A program made the translations under genes and the position numbers. This document shows positions 49,320 to 57,529 of a stretch of 64,000 bases of DNA, one piece after another. Numbering within the stretch: the stretch's first letter is position 1; the number at the start of each line of letters is the position of its first letter. The notes under the pieces were generated by a model that was not told where the DNA came from, did not search any database, and saw only the letters and a program-made list of their open reading frames with translations. Origin of the DNA: Candidatus Proelusimicrobium volucris (GTDB taxonomy: Bacteria > Elusimicrobiota > Elusimicrobia > Elusimicrobiales > Elusimicrobiaceae). The stretch is taken from positions 62,001 to 126,000 of the forward strand of contig CALUXD010000002.1 of assembly GCA_944324665.1 (NCBI GenBank), in the 5' to 3' direction.

Positions 49320-50399
49320 TTAGGGGGTGTTCTTTGTTTTTGGGTGTAAATAAAGGCCCGTTTTACCGACGGTAATATCAAAATCCAGTGAAAAATGATA
49401 TTGCTCAGATATTTTCCTAAATTTTTTGAGTGTTTCTATGCGGTAGCTTTCTAAACGCTTAATAATATTTCCAGACATAGGGCTGCGTTTTGGGGTGCTA
49501 AGCCCCCTTAACCACTGCTTTAATTCTTCTTGGAAAGTTTTTACAGATTTTACTTCCCCACGGTACATAACCAGGAATTGAAGGAAGAAAAATTGAACAG
49601 AATCAGTTTCAAAAGGAATCTGGTGCTCCTTGTAATAGACAATAAGCTTACTGTAATCAAAAGAGGATAAAGACTCTTCCGGACAGGTAATTTCAATTCC
49701 GCAATATTCTATTAGTGTAGCCGCTGTTTTGCGCAATGGTCGCAAAAGTTCAACGGTAAACCGGAAATGTGGATAATCCAAAATGGCTTCTACTTGGTTT
49801 TGAGACAGATTCTCCTGGTTATAATCCAGAAAACTGATTTCGGCTCTTTGTAGGGCTGGCTTTTCGCGGAGTAAAGCAAAAAGAACGCATTCTACCCACC
49901 GGGCAGAAGGATTTTTGAGGCTTTCTTCTCCACTCAGAAGCTGTGGCGTGATGGAAAAAGACGGGCCGAGTTTTTCTTTTTGGTTATTTAAAAAAGATAC
50001 AGTATTGCCCCAAGAATGTACAAAACTGAAATAATTAAAGGGATTTTGTGTAAATTTATGCTCTCTGTAAGCAGAAAGGTAATGAGCTAAAAACTTCTTG
50101 AAAGAATCTTTACTTTTTTTAACCAAACAATAGCCATTGATGGGAATATGGTACAGGGCCCTCTTTTTGTCATGGTCAGGCTTTTCGCTCCCAGCCGTAA
50201 CGGTAGGCAGTTCTGTAAGCAAATTTTTACCATATATCACTTCCAAAACGGGTAATTTTTTTAAGTTTTGCAGTTCTATTAGGTAAGATGGAATAACAAT
50301 AAATGGGTGGTGGTACAAATAGAGTAGCACCAGCGCTTCTGGGTAAGACAGTAATTGGGAAACGGGCATTGTATCTTCCATAATTGTTATTATAGCCAT
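49320..50399 (-). CDS. Unknown island protein
   Basis: The 359-residue protein has no signal peptide, membrane segment or motif I recognise. The N-terminal 60 residues (SYPEALVLLYLYHHPFIVIP) resemble a small winged-helix start, and a basic region (LSTPKRSPMSGNIIKRLESY) precedes a C-terminal KKFRKISEQYHF helix, which could suit DNA binding. The ATG at 50399 has no ribosome site; the in-frame ATG at 50369 with GGAAGA upstream is equally likely. It has its own terminator and lies next to the replication module, so a mobilisation or regulatory role is possible. Confidence 0.65.
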   Translation of the reverse strand: MAIITIMEDTMPVSQLLSYPEALVLLYLYHHPFIVIPSYLIELQNLKKLPVLEVIYGKNLLTELPTVTAGSEKPDHDKKRALYHIPINGYCLVKKSKDSFKKFLAHYLSAYREHKFTQNPFNYFSFVHSWGNTVSFLNNQKEKLGPSFSITPQLLSGEESLKNPSARWVECVLFALLREKPALQRAEISFLDYNQENLSQNQVEAILDYPHFRFTVELLRPLRKTAATLIEYCGIEITCPEESLSSFDYSKLIVYYKEHQIPFETDSVQFFFLQFLVMYRGEVKSVKTFQEELKQWLRGLSTPKRSPMSGNIIKRLESYRIETLKKFRKISEQYHFSLDFDITVGKTGLYLHPKTKNTP

Positions 50400-50600
50400 T
50401 TTTACATCTAATTGGGTAATCGGTTGGATTTTCTGTATAACTAACGAAATAGGCTGTATTTTGGCACATTTTAGAGATCCAGGCCAAACAAGGGATTTTG
50501 GTAGATTTAAGCATTTACTCTTCCATTATGCGCACTTTTTAGGGGGTAAATATGTTATGTTATATAGAAGCACGTCGGATTCTTTAACTTGGAGAATATT

Positions 50601-51005
50601 ATGAAGAAAATTCTTTGTATTGCTTTTAGTCTATGTATAGTAGCAGGGTGTGCTACCTCATATAAAGCCGCTAAAAAGCCAACGGCTAATGGCTATTTTT
50701 CGGTGCAATTACAAGAAGGTTTATTTAATGTGTCTTTCAAAGGCAACGAAGACACAAGCGTAAAGGTGGTAAAAGACTATGCTTTATTAAGAAGTGCTGA
50801 AATTTGTTTAGAAAATGGTTATAAATCTTTCTCTATTGTGGAGTCACGGGATGTGTCTAATATCCACGAAAGCATTTGGGATGGAACTCCAACAACCCAA
50901 CCTCATATAGATTTAACTATTCAATGCTCCCCAGATACCAATTTATTATATCAGGCGGAACTCATTCGTAAGAATTTGCGTCATATATATCATATGGATA
51001 AATGA
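50601..51005 (+). CDS. CC0125/CC1285-type small lipoprotein
   Basis: The 134-residue product (ATG at 50601, GGAGA upstream) has a lipobox VAGC (Cys17). The mature part shows GYFSVQLQEGLFNVSFKGNE followed by KDYALLRSAEICLENGYKSF, a pattern I associate with the CC0125/CC1285 family of small lipoproteins, in which an aromatic Gly-Tyr strand is followed by DYALLRAAE. The role of the family is unknown. It precedes the acetyltransferase gene by 44 bases in the same direction, so they may be co-transcribed. Confidence 0.72.
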   Translation: MKKILCIAFSLCIVAGCATSYKAAKKPTANGYFSVQLQEGLFNVSFKGNEDTSVKVVKDYALLRSAEICLENGYKSFSIVESRDVSNIHESIWDGTPTTQPHIDLTIQCSPDTNLLYQAELIRKNLRHIYHMDK

Positions 51006-51049
51006 ATATTACGGAATGAATTATCCATTCATAATACAATAGGATTTTT

Positions 51050-51697
51050 ATGAAAAAGAACAAAACCCTACCCAACCCCAACACAATACACCCCGTTCCT
51101 GGATATAAGAAGGAAATTTATGTAAAACCTACGATTAAAAATCATAATATTATTGTGGGCGATTTTACTTACATTGCTGAACCGGAATTTGAGAGCCATG
51201 TCACTCACCATTATGACTTTATTGGTGACAAGCTCATTATCGGTAAATTTTGTCAAATTGCGACAGGGGTAGAATTTGTAATGAATGGAGCAAATCATCA
51301 AATGAACGCTGTCTCCACCTTTCCATTTTATACACTGGAGGGTTGGGACATGAAAGCTCCAGCAAGAGAAGATATGCCTTTTAAGGGGGATACTATCATC
51401 GGCAATGATGTATGGATTGGACAAAATGCGGTTATTATGCCTGGAGTTAATATAGGAGATGGCGCTATTATTGGGGCTAATAGCGTTGTAAGAAAGGATG
51501 TTTCCCCTTATACGATTGTGATTGGAAATCCAGCGCAAATACAAAGACAAAGATTTGACGATGAATTAATTAAATTGATGCTGAAATTGAAATGGTGGGA
51601 TAAGTCGATAGAGGAAATTAACGCACTTATTCCAATCTTAACTAGTGGAGATTTAAGCAAAGTGAAAAGAAAAATTAAGCAAATGTTCCAATATTAA
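51050..51697 (+). CDS. Vat/XAT-family acetyltransferase, possible streptogramin A resistance
   Basis: The 215-residue protein is a left-handed beta-helix (hexapeptide-repeat) acetyltransferase of the xenobiotic (XAT) class. The N-terminal block (PNPNTIHPVPGYKKEIYVKP) and KLIIGKFCQIATGVEFVMNG lead to ANHQMNAV, whose His is the expected catalytic base. The helix repeats GDTIIGNDVWIGQNAVIMPG, VNIGDGAIIGANSVV and the end NPAQIQRQRF with KLKWWD follow. These match Vat enzymes, which acetylate streptogramin A. Chloramphenicol-type XATs or unrelated sugar acetyltransferases remain possible. It lies in a mobile island, which favours an acquired function. Activity is inferred. Confidence 0.82.
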   Translation: MKKNKTLPNPNTIHPVPGYKKEIYVKPTIKNHNIIVGDFTYIAEPEFESHVTHHYDFIGDKLIIGKFCQIATGVEFVMNGANHQMNAVSTFPFYTLEGWDMKAPAREDMPFKGDTIIGNDVWIGQNAVIMPGVNIGDGAIIGANSVVRKDVSPYTIVIGNPAQIQRQRFDDELIKLMLKLKWWDKSIEEINALIPILTSGDLSKVKRKIKQMFQY

Positions 51698-51719
51698 CAA
51701 GCGTCTAGAACTTAGCATT

Positions 51720-51920
51720 CTATTTATTATCAACTACACATTTAATTTGTTTAAGATTAAAAGGGTGACGCATATTAATTAAAGGACTTTTCTTCCTAAA
51801 AGGATAAAATCCCGTATTAAAAGCCTTAAATGTATTACCTATAACTACTAAAGCTCTGATATTAAATTTTGTAGTATTTCCTAAAATTTTCCAGAAAATT
51901 TTTTGACCGGACTTTTTAAT
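51720..51920 (-). pseudogene. 3' fragment of a broken gene
   Basis: An open frame of 66 codons without a start ends at 51720-51722 and looks protein-like (LKKSGQKIFWKI, then NIRALVVIGNTFKAFNTGFY and PLINMRHPFNLKQI). Upstream the frame is broken by a stop at 51921-51923, and a likely continuation lies in another frame. The RHP segment faintly recalls uracil-DNA glycosylase-like proteins. The rest of this 400-base stretch to the next gene shows no intact ORF. Confidence 0.4.
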
Positions 51921-52047
51921 TCAAAATCCCAAAATTTATTTTTGTGATGTTATCTTCCGCTCTTAGTCGTTTCCGTCCGCCGTCCTTATTTTTGGCAAGC
52001 GAAAAATAGCGGACATTTTAGTACGTATAGAATATCCCTTAATACAA

Positions 52048-52080
52048 CAGCCCTAGACATAAGCCTAGGGCTGAAGTTTT
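52048..52080. terminator. Terminator between the acetyltransferase and lipoprotein genes
   Basis: A perfect 9-bp GC-rich stem (52048-52056 with 52065-52073) lies between convergent transcripts. T-rich sequence is better on the plus side, so it may serve the acetyltransferase unit as well as the lipoprotein gene. Confidence 0.65.
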
Positions 52081-52102
52081 TTCTATTTTAATAGCTCTAT
52101 TT

Positions 52103-53212
52103 TTAACGCATCTGTTCATTAAGCCATAAACTACAGTTAAAGTGCTGCCATTGCAACAAAACTCTTGTTTTTGTGATAGGATCTAGAGTATATTGACCAC
52201 CTTTAGCATACAAAATGTTATACAAGCTCGGGCACTTTTCCAAACCACCTTTCAGTTTGCTCACTTCAACTTCTACTTTACGGAATTCCCCATCAATCCA
52301 CTGATTACAATCAAATTGATCCCAGTCTTTTATGATTTTGGCCTTAGTAATAGGGTCTAAGGTGTACTGTCCTCCCGTAACATAGAAAATGTCATACAAT
52401 TTAGGACAATATTTACGCGTATTAGCGGCGGCACGTTGTTGGCGCAGTTTTTCCTCTCTTTCTTTCCTTTGTTTTTCCTTACGTGCTTGTGCTTCTTCTT
52501 TTAACATTTTTGCAATTTCTTTTGTATCCACTTTGTATATTTTTTCAATCTTAACTTTATCGATCATCCTTGAATTTTCATCCACCAAAGAACATTGTTT
52601 AGAGTCGCAATTCAAGTTTATTTTGCTTGGGGTGAGTTTATAAGATACAGAGATCCCTCTAGTCGTATAAGGCTGAAAAGACACGGTAGCATTACTAAAT
52701 AAAGGAATAATTTTAGCCTGCCTTACACATACAAACAAATCAAAGGGAACAAATAATAGGGGGAAGAAGGCATAGATTGGGCTTCCTAATACATCGACAA
52801 CTGCCCCTGTACAACCTGTTCCTCGGGCATCTTTTTTGCTGTATTCTAAAACTATCTCCAAAGTTGTGGGGCGTAATTCACATGTAAGCCCTTCAGAAGG
52901 TTGCATAGTACATTGATTTTTCCATAATCGTCGATTATCTTGTAAAGATTCAGGTAATTTAGGAAGATCTTTTTTGTTATCGGAAAATTCCATAGGGATT
53001 CTCAACTGAGACTCAATAGACGAGTATTGGTAAGAACGAAATAACGAAAGCTCCGAGCGTTTTTTATCTCCTTCACGCTCTGTTATCCTGTGCTTTATGG
53101 TTTGAGTCTGGGCAGTAGATGTAGGTGGCTGGCTTATTGTATGTACTCGTCCCGTTGTACAAGCATTAAACAAAATAGAACACGCAATAAGTATAGATAA
53201 ATGCTTTTTCAT
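52103..53212 (-). CDS. Lipoprotein with two C-terminal tandem repeats, unknown
   Basis: The 369-residue product has a lipobox FNAC (Cys18), a Ser/Thr/Gln-rich linker and a beta-rich middle domain with several cysteines. A hydrophobic stretch (SPIYAFFPLLFVPFDLFV) is followed by a charged helix (KMLKEEAQARKEKQRKEREE) and two copies of a roughly 45-residue module. The first has CPKLYDIFYVTGGQYTLDPI with a final FDCNQWIDGE; the second has CPSLYNILYAKGGQYTLDPI with FNCSLWLNEQ. Each has two cysteines. I do not recognise the family. The gene begins 121 bases after the structured RNA candidate and may be controlled by it. Confidence 0.75.
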   Translation of the reverse strand: MKKHLSILIACSILFNACTTGRVHTISQPPTSTAQTQTIKHRITEREGDKKRSELSLFRSYQYSSIESQLRIPMEFSDNKKDLPKLPESLQDNRRLWKNQCTMQPSEGLTCELRPTTLEIVLEYSKKDARGTGCTGAVVDVLGSPIYAFFPLLFVPFDLFVCVRQAKIIPLFSNATVSFQPYTTRGISVSYKLTPSKINLNCDSKQCSLVDENSRMIDKVKIEKIYKVDTKEIAKMLKEEAQARKEKQRKEREEKLRQQRAAANTRKYCPKLYDIFYVTGGQYTLDPITKAKIIKDWDQFDCNQWIDGEFRKVEVEVSKLKGGLEKCPSLYNILYAKGGQYTLDPITKTRVLLQWQHFNCSLWLNEQMR

Positions 53213-53332
53213 ATTCTCTCCTGAGTTTATTTAATTGTTTGTTAGCAACTTTATGTCCAATAGAGTAACTAGTAAGTTGCTAGTGTTTATTTGTACATCC
53301 TAGAGTTCAGGTAAAATAAGAAAATAGGCAAG

Positions 53333-53512
53333 AAAAAAGCGACGATATTACCTGAGCTATTGCAGTAACCCGTGTAATAATCGCCGCCTACCTGCCTCAG
53401 TACAGAGGCAGGTATAAAAGCAGACGATTATTTGGTGGACTGCAATATGCCTTGTGGATAAACTATCCACCCAGCTTAGCGTAGGCTCTCCCTACGCTTC
53501 CAACAAATAATC
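53333..53512 (-). ncRNA. Structured RNA candidate with attenuator-like alternative stems
   Basis: Read on the minus strand, the order is segment A (53512-53504), hairpin 1 (53498-53478, 8 bp), hairpin 2 (53470-53454, 7 bp), segment B (53434-53425), hairpin 3 (53414-53389, 10 bp perfect), segment C (53387-53374), segment D (53351-53339) and six T (53338-53333). A pairs with B over 9 bases, enclosing hairpins 1 and 2. B also pairs with C over 8 bases. C pairs with D over 13 bases with one bulge and one G-U, forming a terminator before the T-run. A further 9-bp pairing joins 53439-53447 with 53358-53366. TATACT at 53537-53542 (minus strand) could be its -10 box. It could be an attenuator for the lipoprotein gene or a free small RNA. 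Confidence 0.65.
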
Positions 53513-53582
53513 TTTAGTTTAGTTAATATTTTTTAAAGTATAGTAAAAATTGTTATATGAATAAAGCTTACTATTTTAGAAA

Positions 53583-55682
53583 TTAAGCTTCTTCGTCCTC
53601 TTCTTCCTCGTCAGCATCTTCCTCTTCCGCTAAAATATTGATTGAAAAAGAATCTTGCTCTATCTGATAGGGCTCTAATAAGGCTTTAATGAACCTTAAA
53701 ATATCTCTAGAAGAAAGATTAATTTCTACAAAAATGCCTGGTTTAATTTCATAAGACTTAGTTAATTCTTGAGGATTAGTTGTTATATGCGGATGTCCTG
53801 TTCTAATACCTTTAAATTGAAATTTTTCTTGGGCCAACTGTTCCAAAGTTCCAGGTTTTTGCTCATCAAGTAGTTTGAGCATATCAAACAGCATTGAAAT
53901 ATATGTGTCTTGGGTATATCTTCTCCCTTGAAAATCAAACGAAACCAGTTTCTTACCCGTAATCTCATCTATTTGGGCTAGAGTAATAGAAGAAAGATAT
54001 TCAAATTCTATACCTGAATCTTGAACCTGTTGAATGGCAAAGTAATTGATTAATATTTCTGCTAGTCTTTTCCCGCGTGTATGAATAGCCTCTACATTCC
54101 AAACAGATTGATTGAGAACATCTTTATTCAAAATTACTGCCTTGGAATACTCCCGAATAATGTCCTTTTTTTCTTCGAAGCTTTTATTGGAAAGCTCCCC
54201 ATTATATCCCGTTACGGACAAATTCCCAAGAACATGCAAATTCGCTTCATGTTCTTCATTGGAAATATGTTTCCAGTCCGCATTAAGTTTTTGGGGCATA
54301 ATATGTTCCACCGTTAAATTATCTGCTGATAAAATTTCCTTTCCATGGCCATTTTCGATAGACATCAACAATAAGCGACAGAGAGGCAAATTCCGATAGA
54401 TATCAGCTATTTGCAACTGTTGGATAAATTCACTATCCGTAGGAATGCGATCCTTATTCGTGCGTGAAAATAAAAATTTATTAATAGAAGCATAATATTT
54501 AGCTTTATTTTCTTGTATTTTAAACACACGATGGTACAACGAAGTAAATAAGTTTCTTAAGGAGTTAGAAGGAACCCCGCACACCAGACGGCGGACTAAA
54601 TATGCGACAATAAGGCGAAGTGTTTCCAATAAAGTTTGCTCTGTTATTACGTGTTGTTCGAAATCATTAAAAACATGAAGCAAAAAAGGATAACAAGTAG
54701 TCTGTTTTAATAACCGCAAATTTTGCAGTTCTTTTTGAATAGGATCCGAATAGCGGGAATTATCATATATAAATGCCTGAAATATAGAAGCGTAATATTT
54801 TAATTCTTGCAAAATGGTATCAGGAGTAAAATTCCCTTCTTTATATAAATGCACAAAACTATCATATAAAAAACGTTTATCTACTTTTGATGCAGTTTTG
54901 TAGATAATATACTGCATAAAGAACAATTCTAGGTTTTTATAGTCCGTACCTGGTTTTAACATCTTTTCTAATGGAAGCCAATATGTTTCAAATAATTCTT
55001 CTTGGTTTTTTGCATCCATAAGTAAAAAGTTACGTATTAAATCGGCATTGGACAAGTCTAATCCCGTAGAATTAATACTTTCAAAAATAATTTGCGGGTC
55101 ATCTTCTCCCTTGGTTAGGGCAATCTCTACAACTTCCAACTTAGACAATGCTTCTAAAATCTGCTTAGGTTGAACCCCTTGCTTTACCCAACTTTCCATC
55201 CTTTCCTTGCAAACTTGGTAATTTTTGTAAATATGACTAGAACGATCCATTTCTTCTAGTTTGCCATTAAGAAGGAGTTGAAATTGCTTCTTATCTGTTT
55301 TGATAGGTTTTAATTTGATTTTTAGTTCTTCCACACTCTCTTGGTTGTGTATATATTCTGTATCAATGCGTTGAGCAGTGTCGGGGTCCTTTTCGCGGGA
55401 AATATTTTCCAATGCCTTCAGTAATAACATCATAGTAGTAAGACGCTGTTGTCCATCAATGATAATATGTTCCCGCAAAGAAAAGCTGCTCGCCTCCGCT
55501 AAATGTACAATAGCACCAAAAAAATGTTTTTCTCCTGTCTGTATAATCTGTTCAATATCCCACAGCAAGCGGTTACAATGTTTTTCCGCCCAATCATAAT
55601 TACGCTGATAAACAGGAATTTTAAACAATACTCTCTCTGCTTTAATAAAACTATCCAATAGCCATAATTCATGTGCTCTCAT
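53583..55682 (-). CDS. DUF262/DUF1524 (GmrSD-like) protein linked to a type I restriction operon
   Basis: The 699-residue protein has the DUF262 signature IPVYQRNYDW (22-31) and IDGQQRLTT (75-83), a ParB-like nucleotide-binding fold. In the middle lies the DUF1524 His-Me/HNH-type nuclease core VEHIMPQ (458-464), with GNLSVTGYNGELSNKSF (486-502). The fused GmrSD enzyme restricts glucosyl-hydroxymethylcytosine DNA and related proteins guard against phage. The last 15 residues are almost all Glu and Asp. The gene follows hsdM by 56 bases in the same direction, so it is probably part of the same defence operon. Confidence 0.87.
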   Translation of the reverse strand: MRAHELWLLDSFIKAERVLFKIPVYQRNYDWAEKHCNRLLWDIEQIIQTGEKHFFGAIVHLAEASSFSLREHIIIDGQQRLTTMMLLLKALENISREKDPDTAQRIDTEYIHNQESVEELKIKLKPIKTDKKQFQLLLNGKLEEMDRSSHIYKNYQVCKERMESWVKQGVQPKQILEALSKLEVVEIALTKGEDDPQIIFESINSTGLDLSNADLIRNFLLMDAKNQEELFETYWLPLEKMLKPGTDYKNLELFFMQYIIYKTASKVDKRFLYDSFVHLYKEGNFTPDTILQELKYYASIFQAFIYDNSRYSDPIQKELQNLRLLKQTTCYPFLLHVFNDFEQHVITEQTLLETLRLIVAYLVRRLVCGVPSNSLRNLFTSLYHRVFKIQENKAKYYASINKFLFSRTNKDRIPTDSEFIQQLQIADIYRNLPLCRLLLMSIENGHGKEILSADNLTVEHIMPQKLNADWKHISNEEHEANLHVLGNLSVTGYNGELSNKSFEEKKDIIREYSKAVILNKDVLNQSVWNVEAIHTRGKRLAEILINYFAIQQVQDSGIEFEYLSSITLAQIDEITGKKLVSFDFQGRRYTQDTYISMLFDMLKLLDEQKPGTLEQLAQEKFQFKGIRTGHPHITTNPQELTKSYEIKPGIFVEINLSSRDILRFIKALLEPYQIEQDSFSINILAEEEDADEEEEDEEA

Positions 55683-55738
55683 AAAAATACCTTTAACCTA
55701 CTTTGGTTATGTCTGAAGATATGTTTTTAACAACTTTT

Positions 55739-57529
55739 CTACGGGAGTTGCTTTAGCCCTAATTCCTTTAAGAATTCATTATGTTTTGTTTTGGCTTTAT
55801 TGATATCTTTGTCAATTTTTTCAAGTTCTTGCCATACTTCTTGAATATCAATAATTTCTTCTTCCGGGGCAGTGCTCACATAGCGCGAAATATTTAAGTT
55901 ATACCCGTTTTCCTCTATTTCTTTAACAGAAACCCGGCGGGAAAATTTTTTATCGTCCTCTTTACGGTATTGATAAGCATCTACAATCTTGTCAATATGT
56001 TCAGGTAAAAGGCTATTTTGGCGCTTGCCCTTTTCAAAGTATTCACTGGCATTAATAATTAATACATCGTCATATTTTTTACACTTTTTAAGCACCACAA
56101 TACACACCGGAATACCAGTGGAGAAAAATAAATTTTCCGGCAGGCCAATAATAGCGTCTATGTTATTGTCTTTGATAAGTTTTGTTCTAATCCTTTCTTC
56201 GCCTCCCCCACGGAATAATACACCATGGGGCAAAATAATAGCCATGGTACCATCATCACTTAAAAAATGAAATCCATGCAATAAAAATGCAAAATCCGCG
56301 GCAGATTTAGGAGCAAGACCATAGTTTTTAAATCTAAAATCTTCCGCCATATCTTCTTTCGGTTCCCAGCGGTAACTAAAAGGAGGGTTTGCCACCACTG
56401 CCTCAAACTGCATCTTTTTAGCGGGGTTCATTTCGTTTAGCAAACTCCAATCATTTAGCAAAGAATCCCCATGATAAATTTGGAATTCAGAATCTTTTAC
56501 CCCATGAAGCAACATATTCATACGGGCCAAGTTGTAAGTGGTGATATTTTTCTCCTGCCCGTATATTTGCCCAATAGCATTGGGCCCAAATTGCTTGCGT
56601 ACATTGATTAACAACGAGCCGGACCCGCAAGCAAAGTCCAATACATTTCGTAAATGACTCTTTTTACCTGTGCTAGGGTCTTGGCTATCTAGCGCAACAA
56701 TACGGGAAAGGATAGTGGATACCTGTTGCGGGGTATAAAATTCTCCCGCTTTTTTGCCAGATCCTGCCGCAAACTTGCTGATTAAATACTCATACGCATC
56801 CCCTAAAATGTCCGTATCATTGGGAAAGCTGGACAAGCCTTCTGCAATTTCTGTTATGATAGAACACAACAGGGCATTACGGGCGCTATAATTTTTACCA
56901 AGTTTGTCTGAATCCAAATTAATTTCCGAAAACAACCCCCGGAAACTGCTTTCAAAAGATTCATTTTCAATATATTTAAATCCGCTTTGTAAGGTTTTAA
57001 GCAATTGTTCATTCTGGGTGCGGGCTAGTTCGTAAATATTACTCCATAAATAAGCGGGTTTTATTACATAGTGGATTTTACGGCGCATTTGCTTTTCCAG
57101 CGTTTCCACTTGATCCAAATTATGGATATACCACACCGCCAACGCAATTACATTGCGGCTATAGAGCATTTTATTGTTATTTTCTATAAAAATACTTCTG
57201 GCCTTGGTGAGGGCTTCGTCTGTGGCTTCATTGTCATTTAAGCCCAATTTAGCGGGGGAAAGGGTCTTGCTGTAGGTTTCAATACGCTCCTTTAAGCCCG
57301 TAATATAGGCATCTAACCCTTGGCTATTGGCCTGTATTTCCTGCTCACACTGGGCATAATCTGGCCCCAGTTCTTTTTTTACTGCATCTTCATAATTATC
57401 AGAAAGATACCGTAAAAAGAGGAAAGATAACATATAGTCTCTAAAATCATCTGCGCTCATTGCCCCGCGTAATTTATCGGCTATGGCCCATAAAGTGGCA
57501 CCTAATTGTTTTTGTTGATTTTCGGTCAT
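55739..57529 (-). CDS. hsdM: Type I restriction-modification methyltransferase subunit
   Basis: HsdM methylates adenine at sites chosen by HsdS. The 596-residue protein has the N-terminal helical HsdM_N domain (residues 8-170, with LGATLWAIADKLRGAMSADD), SAM motif I DFACGSGSLL (298-307) and the catalytic NPPF (381-384) of N6-adenine enzymes. The GEFYTPQQV segment (262-270) is typical for type I. A C-terminal coiled coil for HsdS contact ends the chain. Its start overlaps prrC by four bases (ATGA). Length exceeds the common 480-530 because of an insert at residues 60-230. Confidence 0.95.
   Translation of the reverse strand: MTENQQKQLGATLWAIADKLRGAMSADDFRDYMLSFLFLRYLSDNYEDAVKKELGPDYAQCEQEIQANSQGLDAYITGLKERIETYSKTLSPAKLGLNDNEATDEALTKARSIFIENNNKMLYSRNVIALAVWYIHNLDQVETLEKQMRRKIHYVIKPAYLWSNIYELARTQNEQLLKTLQSGFKYIENESFESSFRGLFSEINLDSDKLGKNYSARNALLCSIITEIAEGLSSFPNDTDILGDAYEYLISKFAAGSGKKAGEFYTPQQVSTILSRIVALDSQDPSTGKKSHLRNVLDFACGSGSLLINVRKQFGPNAIGQIYGQEKNITTYNLARMNMLLHGVKDSEFQIYHGDSLLNDWSLLNEMNPAKKMQFEAVVANPPFSYRWEPKEDMAEDFRFKNYGLAPKSAADFAFLLHGFHFLSDDGTMAIILPHGVLFRGGGEERIRTKLIKDNNIDAIIGLPENLFFSTGIPVCIVVLKKCKKYDDVLIINASEYFEKGKRQNSLLPEHIDKIVDAYQYRKEDDKKFSRRVSVKEIEENGYNLNISRYVSTAPEEEIIDIQEVWQELEKIDKDINKAKTKHNEFLKELGLKQLP

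Noticed and set aside
53333-53512. A retron non-coding RNA
   Set aside because: No reverse transcriptase gene is encoded nearby in the window, so the structured RNA was kept as an attenuator or sRNA candidate.
53213-53582. A CRISPR array, suggested by repeated AATAATC-like segments
   Set aside because: The repeats are short, unequal in spacing and act as paired stems. There are no regular spacers and no cas genes.
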